NCBI GenBank assembly: GCA_903813345.2
Contig: CAIIXF020000006.1
Span: 5,382,989 to 5,446,988 of the forward strand
Direction of reading: 5' to 3'
DNA length: 64,000 nt
From: Owenia fusiformis
Lineage: Eukaryota; Annelida; Polychaeta; Sabellida; Oweniidae
The notes beneath the pieces were generated by a model that was given only the letters and a program-made list of their open reading frames with translations, did no database searches and was not told the DNA's origin. The position numbers were made by a program, and so were the translations under genes. How positions within the stretch are numbered: position 1 is the stretch's first letter; each line of letters opens with the position of its first letter. This document shows, in pieces, positions 56,792 through 64,000 of the stretch.

Positions 56792-58510
56792 ACTAGATTG
56801 GTAAATTGAACAAAGTTCAATTTAAGACTCCAGATTGATTTACTTGAGTAAAGAGCTGAGTAGGAAGCTGAGTACGTAGATGATTAAGTAATTGAGTAAG
56901 TAGCTGAGTAGCTGAGTAGGTAGCTGAGTAAGTAGCTGAGTAGGTAGCTGAGTAAGTAGCTGAGTAGGTAGCTGAGAAGTAGGTAGCTAAGTAGGTAGCC
57001 AAGTAGGTATGTAGGTAAGTAGGAATTGTTGAAAGTATATTTGATGGATCTGCATTGTGGATACTGGCAAATGTGAATTTTAAACAAATGTGAATTTTAA
57101 AATGGCGTAGAATCTAAACCGGGAGTCGGATTGAAAGTTGCTTTGCAGATTTGGATTCCTGAGAAAATTCTACCCTTAATTCATAACTCATAAGTTAAAT
57201 TTGGAGAACTTTTTATATTGACCCATATTTCGGACACCATATTTTAAAAGTGGGTCAAAATACTTTCTGACGGCAAAAGGCTTACACTATAAGCACACTC
57301 TTTGCTACATGTATACAAAATTTTGAAGCAAATTATTAAAGTGTAATGTCAGAATCGCAAAAATAAGGAAAAACTATGAATTTGACCTAGATTTTGACCT
57401 TGGCATTTTGTTGTCCACATTTTAAAGCTAGGTCGCCTTTGAGGTCCCCTTCTTTTATAGGCTTTCATTATGTTGAGCTGTACTCAGTCTATTTCTGGTA
57501 TTTTACACTTCAAAAAAAACTTTTTCCCTATTGACATAACATGGGGCACCAAATTTAGCAATTTTTGAGCTTTCAAAATGCCATTACTTCCGACCTGGAA
57601 GTCGAATCAAAATTTGGTTTGCAGATTCGGATTCCTGAGAAAATGCTACCCTTATTTCATAGCTCATATGTTAAATTTGGAGAATTTTTTATTTTAACCT
57701 AGTTTTCGGACAGCATATCTCAAAAGTGGGTCAAAATACTTTCTGACGGCAAAAGGCTAACATTATTAGCACACTCTTTGCTACCTGTATACAAAATTTA
57801 GAAGCAAATCATTTAAGTGTAGTGTCAGAATCGTAAAAATTAGGAAAAACTATCAATTTGACCTAGATTTTGACCTTGCGATTTTGGTGCCCAAATTTTA
57901 AAGCTAGATAGCCTTCGAGGTCCCCTTCTTTTATAGGCTTCCATTATGTTAAGCTGTACTCAGTCTATATCTCGTATTTTACATTTCGAAGAAGTCTTTT
58001 TCCCCATTGACTTAACATGGGGCACCAAATTTAGCGATTTTGAGATTTCAAAATGCTATAACTTCTGAACCGGTAGTCGGATCGAAATTTTGTTTGCAGA
58101 TTCGGATTCCTGAGATAATTCTACACTTATTTGATTATTCACACGTTGAATTTGGAGAACTTTTTATGTTCTGACCTACTTTTCGGACGTCATTTCTCAA
58201 AATCGGTAAGAGTAATCAAAAAACGATTTGCCTTTCGGAATTAGCTTTTTTTCTAAGGAACATGATGAAAAAAACCCGGAGCAAAAATACCGAAGGACGA
58301 CTGAGAAAACTTGTAAAATAGTGAAAACCCACGATTTGACCTAGTTCTTGACCTTTGACCTAGATAAAAAGTTGACCTAATTTCCCAGAAACTAGGTTTC
58401 ATTACCTAGTTGACTATGTTAGCAGATTTAAGTAAGTTCTTCTAGTTGCTGAGAAAAAGTGTTCGGAAAGAAAGAAAGAAAGAAAGAAAGAAGGAAAGAA
58501 AGAATAATAG
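56792..58510. repeat. Composite repeat unit 9
   Basis: Standard head and minisatellite (56850-57020), then a unique 60-bp stretch (57025-57100) before the first of 3 core starts. DR1 word at 58349-58361, (GAAA)n at 58468-58503. Followed by the second hairpin cluster. Confidence 0.85.
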
Positions 58511-58760
58511 GAAAACTGGCAAAAGCAATAGACTCCAGATTTTCATCTGGAGTCTAATAATAAGAAAACTGGCAAAAGCAATAGACTCCAGATTTTCATC
58601 TGGAGTCTAATAATAAGAATAAGAAGAAGAATAAGAATACTGGCAAAAACAATAGACTCCAGATTGACATCTGGAGTCTAATAATAATAAGAATAAGAAG
58701 AAGAATAAGAATACTGGCAAAAACAATAGACTCCAGATTGACATCTGGAGTCTAATAATA
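58511..58760. repeat. Second cluster of four short hairpins
   Basis: Hairpins at 58530-58555, 58583-58608, 58654-58679 and 58728-58753 have the same arms as in the first cluster. Pairs one/two and three/four are near duplicates. The last 'tctaataata' joins directly to the first 714-bp monomer. Confidence 0.9.
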
Positions 58761-61700
58761 GGATTTGCCCATACGCGTATAGAGGCTAATGGCTCTACGG
58801 ACGCTCTGAGGGCCTATAATGGTCGATTAAAGGTCGGGGAATCTAGGGAGGTAGTTGGGGAGAATGCCTGGCTCGTGCTTCGCGGATCCGTCGAGGTCAA
58901 AAAATAGTCCGTCAAAAAATAGGCCTTCCAGACGTCTATATAGAGCTTTCGACGTAGATTCGAGCAGCGTACGTGTCGTTCTACATTCCGCAGTTAGTTT
59001 GACGAAGGAAATCGTTGTTTTAGAACTGCTCTAGTCATCGTTCGGGCCTATTTTCTTTCAAATGTCTGTTGTTCGCAGAGATACGTATACCAAGTGTATA
59101 CCAGGTGTCGTCTAGATATACGGCAACGGTGGCCCGTACGCGAACTTCAAACGCGTATATCTCGATAACTAATGGTCGGATTGAAATTTGGTTCACTGTT
59201 TTTTTAATGCTCGGAAAACTGTCTTTCCGACCAGCTAGTTTTCCTCCGATTCTGACTTCTTAAGGAGGCTCGAGAGGCCAAAATAGCGGAAATGCAGATT
59301 TCGACCTAGATTTCGACCTTTGACCCAGATAAGGATTTGACCTAATTTCCCATCAACCACGCCTAGCCCCCTAACAACGTGTATGAGTAGATTTATCCAA
59401 ATATCTCTCGTTGGCGAGAACGTGTGTGAGGAGGATTTTTGCTTTTTGCAAATACGAAAGCAAAAATCATAATAGGATTTGCCCATACGCGTATAGAGGC
59501 TAATGGCTCTACGGACGCTCTGAGGGCCTATAATGGTCGATTAAAGGTCGGGGAATCTAGGGAGGTAGTTGGGGAGAATGCCTGGCTCGTGCTTCGCGGA
59601 TCCGTCGAGGTCAAAAAATAGTCCTTCAAAAAATAGGCCTTCCAGACGTCTATATAGAGCTTTCGACGTAGATTCGAGCAGCGTACGTGTCGTTCTACAT
59701 TCCGCAATCGTTAGTTTGACGAAGGAAATCGTTGTTTTAGAACTGCTCTAGTCATCGTTCGGGCCTATTTTCTTTCAAATGTCTGTTGTTCGCAGAGATA
59801 CGTATACCAAGTGTATACCAGGTGTCGTCTAGATATACGGCAACGGTGGCCCGTACGCGAACTTCAAACGCGTATATCTCGATAACTAATGGTCGGATTG
59901 AAATTTGGTTCACTGTTTTTTTAATGCTCGGAAAACTGTCTTTCCGACCAGCTAGTTTTCCTCCGATTCTGACTTCTTAAGGAGGCTCGAGAGGCCAAAA
60001 TAGCGGAAATGCAGATTTCGACCTAGATTTCGACCTTTGACCCAGATAAGGATTTGACCTAATTTCCCATCAACCACGCCTAGCCCCCTAACAACGTGTA
60101 TGAGTAGATTTATCCAAATATCTCTCGTTGGCGAGAACGTGTGTGAGGAGGATTTTTGCTTTTTGCAAATACGAAAGCAAAAATCATAATAGGATTTGCC
60201 CATACGCGTATAGAGGCTAATGGCTCTACGGACGCTCTGAGGGCCTATAATGGTCGATTAAAGGTCGGGGAATCTAGGGAGGTAGTTGGGGAGAATGCCT
60301 GGCTCGTGCTTCGCGGATCCGTCGAGGTCAAAAAATAGTCCGTCAAAAAATAGGCCTTCCAGACGTCTATATAGAGCTTTCGACGTAGATTCGAGCAGCG
60401 TACGTGTCGTTCTACATTCCGCAGTTAGTTTGACGAAGGAAATCGTTGTTTTAGAACTGCTCTAGTCATCGTTCGGGCCTATTTTCTTTCAAATGTCTGT
60501 TGTTCGCAGAGATACGTATACCAAGTGTATACCAGGTGTCGTCTAGATATACGGCAACGGTGGCCCGTACGCGAACTTCAAACGCGTATATCTCGATAAC
60601 TAATGGTCGGATTGAAATTTGGTTCACTGTTTTTTTAATGCTCGGAAAACTGTCTTTCCGACCAGCTAGTTTTCCTCCGATTCTGACTTCTTAAGGAGGC
60701 TCGAGAGGCCAAAATAGCGGAAATGCAGATTTCGACCTAGATTTCGACCTTTGACCCAGATAAGGATTTGACCTAATTTCCCATCAACCACGCCTAGCCC
60801 CCTAACAACGTGTATGAGTAGATTTATCCAAATATCTCTCGTTGGCGAGAACGTGTGTGAGGAGGATTTTTGCTTTTTGCAAATACGAAAGCAAAAATCA
60901 TAATAGGATTTGCCCATACGCGTATAGAGGCTAATGGCTCTACGGACGCTCTGAGGGCCTATAATGGTCGATTAAAGGTCGGGGAATCTAGGGAGGTAGT
61001 TGGGGAGAATGCCTGGCTCGTGCTTCGCGGATCCGTCGAGGTCAAAAAATAGTCCTTCAAAAAATAGGCCTTCCAGACGTCTATATAGAGCTTTCGACGT
61101 AGATTCGAGCAGCGTACGTGTCGTTCTACATTCCGCAATCGTTAGTTTGACGAAGGAAATCGTTGTTTTAGAACTGCTCTAGTCATCGTTCGGGCCTATT
61201 TTCTTTCAAATGTCTGTTGTTCGCAGAGATACGTATACCAAGTGTATACCAGGTGTCGTCTAGATATACGGCAACGGTGGCCCGTACGCGAACTTCAAAC
61301 GCGTATATCTCGATAACTAATGGTCGGATTGAAATTTGGTTCACTGTTTTTTTAATGCTCGGAAAACTGTCTTTCCGACCAGCTAGTTTTCCTCCGATTC
61401 TGACTTCTTAAGGAGGCTCGAGAGGCCAAAATAGCGGAAATGCAGATTTCGACCTAGATTTCGACCTTTGACCCAGATAAGGATTTGACCTAATTTCCCA
61501 TCAACCACGCCTAGCCCCCTAACAACGTGTATGAGTAGATTTATCCAAATATCTCTCGTTGGCGAGAACGTGTGTGAGGAGGATTTTTGCTTTTTGCAAA
61601 TACGAAAGCAAAAATCATAATAGGATTTGCCCATACGCGTATAGAGGCTAATGGCTCTACGGACGCTCTGAGGGCCTATAATGGTCGATTAAAGGTCGGG

Positions 61701-64000
61701 GAATCTAGGGAGGTAGTTGGGGAGAATGCCTGGCTCGTGCTTCGCGGATCCGTCGAGGTCAAAAAATAGTCCGTCAAAAAATAGGCCTTCCAGACGTCTA
61801 TATAGAGCTTTCGACGTAGATTCGAGCAGCGTACGTGTCGTTCTACATTCCGCAGTTAGTTTGACGAAGGAAATCGTTGTTTTAGAACTGCTCTAGTCAT
61901 CGTTCGGGCCTATTTTCTTTCAAATGTCTGTTGTTCGCAGAGATACGTATACCAAGTGTATACCAGGTGTCGTCTAGATATACGGCAACGGTGGCCCGTA
62001 CGCGAACTTCAAACGCGTATATCTCGATAACTAATGGTCGGATTGAAATTTGGTTCACTGTTTTTTTAATGCTCGGAAAACTGTCTTTCCGACCAGCTAG
62101 TTTTCCTCCGATTCTGACTTCTTAAGGAGGCTCGAGAGGCCAAAATAGCGGAAATGCAGATTTCGACCTAGATTTCGACCTTTGACCCAGATAAGGATTT
62201 GACCTAATTTCCCATCAACCACGCCTAGCCCCCTAACAACGTGTATGAGTAGATTTATCCAAATATCTCTCGTTGGCGAGAACGTGTGTGAGGAGGATTT
62301 TTGCTTTTTGCAAATACGAAAGCAAAAATCATAATAGGATTTGCCCATACGCGTATAGAGGCTAATGGCTCTACGGACGCTCTGAGGGCCTATAATGGTC
62401 GATTAAAGGTCGGGGAATCTAGGGAGGTAGTTGGGGAGAATGCCTGGCTCGTGCTTCGCGGATCCGTCGAGGTCAAAAAATAGTCCTTCAAAAAATAGGC
62501 CTTCCAGACGTCTATATAGAGCTTTCGACGTAGATTCGAGCAGCGTACGTGTCGTTCTACATTCCGCAATCGTTAGTTTGACGAAGGAAATCGTTGTTTT
62601 AGAACTGCTCTAGTCATCGTTCGGGCCTATTTTCTTTCAAATGTCTGTTGTTCGCAGAGATACGTATACCAAGTGTATACCAGGTGTCGTCTAGATATAC
62701 GGCAACGGTGGCCCGTACGCGAACTTCAAACGCGTATATCTCGATAACTAATGGTCGGATTGAAATTTGGTTCACTGTTTTTTTAATGCTCGGAAAACTG
62801 TCTTTCCGACCAGCTAGTTTTCCTCCGATTCTGACTTCTTAAGGAGGCTCGAGAGGCCAAAATAGCGGAAATGCAGATTTCGACCTAGATTTCGACCTTT
62901 GACCCAGATAAGGATTTGACCTAATTTCCCATCAACCACGCCTAGCCCCCTAACAACGTGTATGAGTAGATTTATCCAAATATCTCTCGTTGGCGAGAAC
63001 GTGTGTGAGGAGGATTTTTGCTTTTTGCAAATACGAAAGCAAAAATCATAATAGGATTTGCCCATACGCGTATAGAGGCTAATGGCTCTACGGACGCTCT
63101 GAGGGCCTATAATGGTCGATTAAAGGTCGGGGAATCTAGGGAGGTAGTTGGGGAGAATGCCTGGCTCGTGCTTCGCGGATCCGTCGAGGTCAAAAAATAG
63201 TCCGTCAAAAAATAGGCCTTCCAGACGTCTATATAGAGCTTTCGACGTAGATTCGAGCAGCGTACGTGTCGTTCTACATTCCGCAGTTAGTTTGACGAAG
63301 GAAATCGTTGTTTTAGAACTGCTCTAGTCATCGTTCGGGCCTATTTTCTTTCAAATGTCTGTTGTTCGCAGAGATACGTATACCAAGTGTATACCAGGTG
63401 TCGTCTAGATATACGGCAACGGTGGCCCGTACGCGAACTTCAAACGCGTATATCTCGATAACTAATGGTCGGATTGAAATTTGGTTCACTGTTTTTTTAA
63501 TGCTCGGAAAACTGTCTTTCCGACCAGCTAGTTTTCCTCCGATTCTGACTTCTTAAGGAGGCTCGAGAGGCCAAAATAGCGGAAATGCAGATTTCGACCT
63601 AGATTTCGACCTTTGACCCAGATAAGGATTTGACCTAATTTCCCATCAACCACGCCTAGCCCCCTAACAACGTGTATGAGTAGATTTATCCAAATATCTC
63701 TCGTTGGCGAGAACGTGTGTGAGGAGGATTTTTGCTTTTTGCAAATACGAAAGCAAAAATCATAATAGGATTTGCCCATACGCGTATAGAGGCTAATGGC
63801 TCTACGGACGCTCTGAGGGCCTATAATGGTCGATTAAAGGTCGGGGAATCTAGGGAGGTAGTTGGGGAGAATGCCTGGCTCGTGCTTCGCGGATCCGTCG
63901 AGGTCAAAAAATAGTCCGTCAAAAAATAGGCCTTCCAGACGTCTATATAGAGCTTTCGACGTAGATTCGAGCAGCGTACGTGTCGTTCTACATTCCGCAG
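58761..64000. repeat. 714/717-bp tandem satellite, 7.3 monomers
   Basis: Monomers start (GGATTTGCCCATACGCG) at 58761, 59475, 60192, 60906, 61623, 62337, 63054 and 63768. Lengths are 714, 717, 714, 717, 714, 717, 714, then cut by the window end. Type A has GTCCGTC and GCAGTTAG; type B has GTCCTTC and GCAATCGTTAG. The order is A B A B A B A A. Otherwise copies look identical by eye. Each ends with a hairpin (GATTTTTGCTTT / AAAGCAAAAATC) and ATAATA. Much richer in CpG than the rest. Confidence 0.95.

Noticed and set aside
56817-57087. Minus-strand frame rich in SATYSATY/LLSYLLSY repeats, like a structural protein
   Set aside because: It is a translation of the 12-bp GCTGAGTAGGTA minisatellite, which is open in more than one frame.
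54781-58760. Integron cassette array (hairpins ending each unit)
   Set aside because: The analogy is attractive, but there is no integrase, no attC core sites and the setting is eukaryotic.
58761-64000. Open frames of 60-83 codons repeated in each 714/717-bp monomer, as a tandem gene family
   Set aside because: Several overlap on both strands, some begin at non-ATG codons, and the monomer is a satellite. Identity of copies is explained by recent amplification.
41772-64000. CRISPR array
   Set aside because: Repeats are hundreds of bases long, spacers are not unique short sequences, no cas genes are present and the DNA is animal-like.
1-64000. tRNA, rRNA or known ncRNA genes
   Set aside because: I saw no cloverleaf with conserved A and B boxes and no rRNA sequence. 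A tRNA-scan was not possible, so this is only by eye.

Overview
The window looks like non-genic nuclear DNA from an animal. It is AT-rich, the longest open frame is 272 codons, and that frame is a broken retrotransposon. There is no operon-like packing, no ribosome-binding-site pattern and no rRNA gene. The recognisable parts are animal-type mobile elements: a LINE reverse transcriptase, Tc1/mariner-type elements with TA target duplications, piggyBac-like elements with TTAA, a Crypton-like tyrosine recombinase fragment and many foldback MITEs. Repeats of the kind 'gccattttgaaaatggc ... gagatatag' suggest a marine invertebrate, perhaps a mollusc, but the phylum is a guess.

Layout. 1-13.8 kb: sparse DNA with tandem repeats (1.14-1.54 kb; 77-bp units at 2.94-3.84 kb split by a TIR element), an old duplicated block, a possible secreted-protein first exon (5719-5790), a cluster of GTCACGTGAC palindromes around a 53-codon ORF (8.2-8.65 kb), and a decayed ORF (12.1-12.6 kb). 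13.9-18.1 kb: LINE remnant on the minus strand, then a ~96-bp tandem array into which a Tc1/mariner foldback element inserted; that element carries a second element with a 9-bp target duplication. 18.1-41.7 kb: mostly unrecognised sequence with many small inverted-repeat elements, including a Crypton-like fragment (21.2-21.7 kb), long hairpins, a long-TIR TA element (27.9-29.0 kb), an inverted pair of GATGCAACAACAC elements and two piggyBac-like elements.

41.77-58.76 kb: nine head-to-tail composite repeat units of 1.4-2.4 kb. Each has a palindromic head, in most units a GCTGAGTAGGTA minisatellite, then 3-6 core repeats, a GACCTA-rich tail, in most units a GAAA run, and an AATAATA junction. 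Two clusters of four short hairpins (GACTCCAGAT / ATCTGGAGTC) lie between units. 58.76-64.0 kb: a younger, CpG-rich tandem array of 714/717-bp monomers in the order A-B-A-B-A-B-A-A, running off the window end and sharing a sequence skeleton with the older array. Nearly every older unit contains a perfect TGACCTTTGACCT, the DR1 nuclear-receptor half-site pair.

No complete, intact protein-coding gene can be supported. The most unusual content is the modular array at 41.8-64 kb and the recurring arrangement 'palindromes followed by a short ATG exon' seen at 8.3, 21.3 and 29.5 kb.
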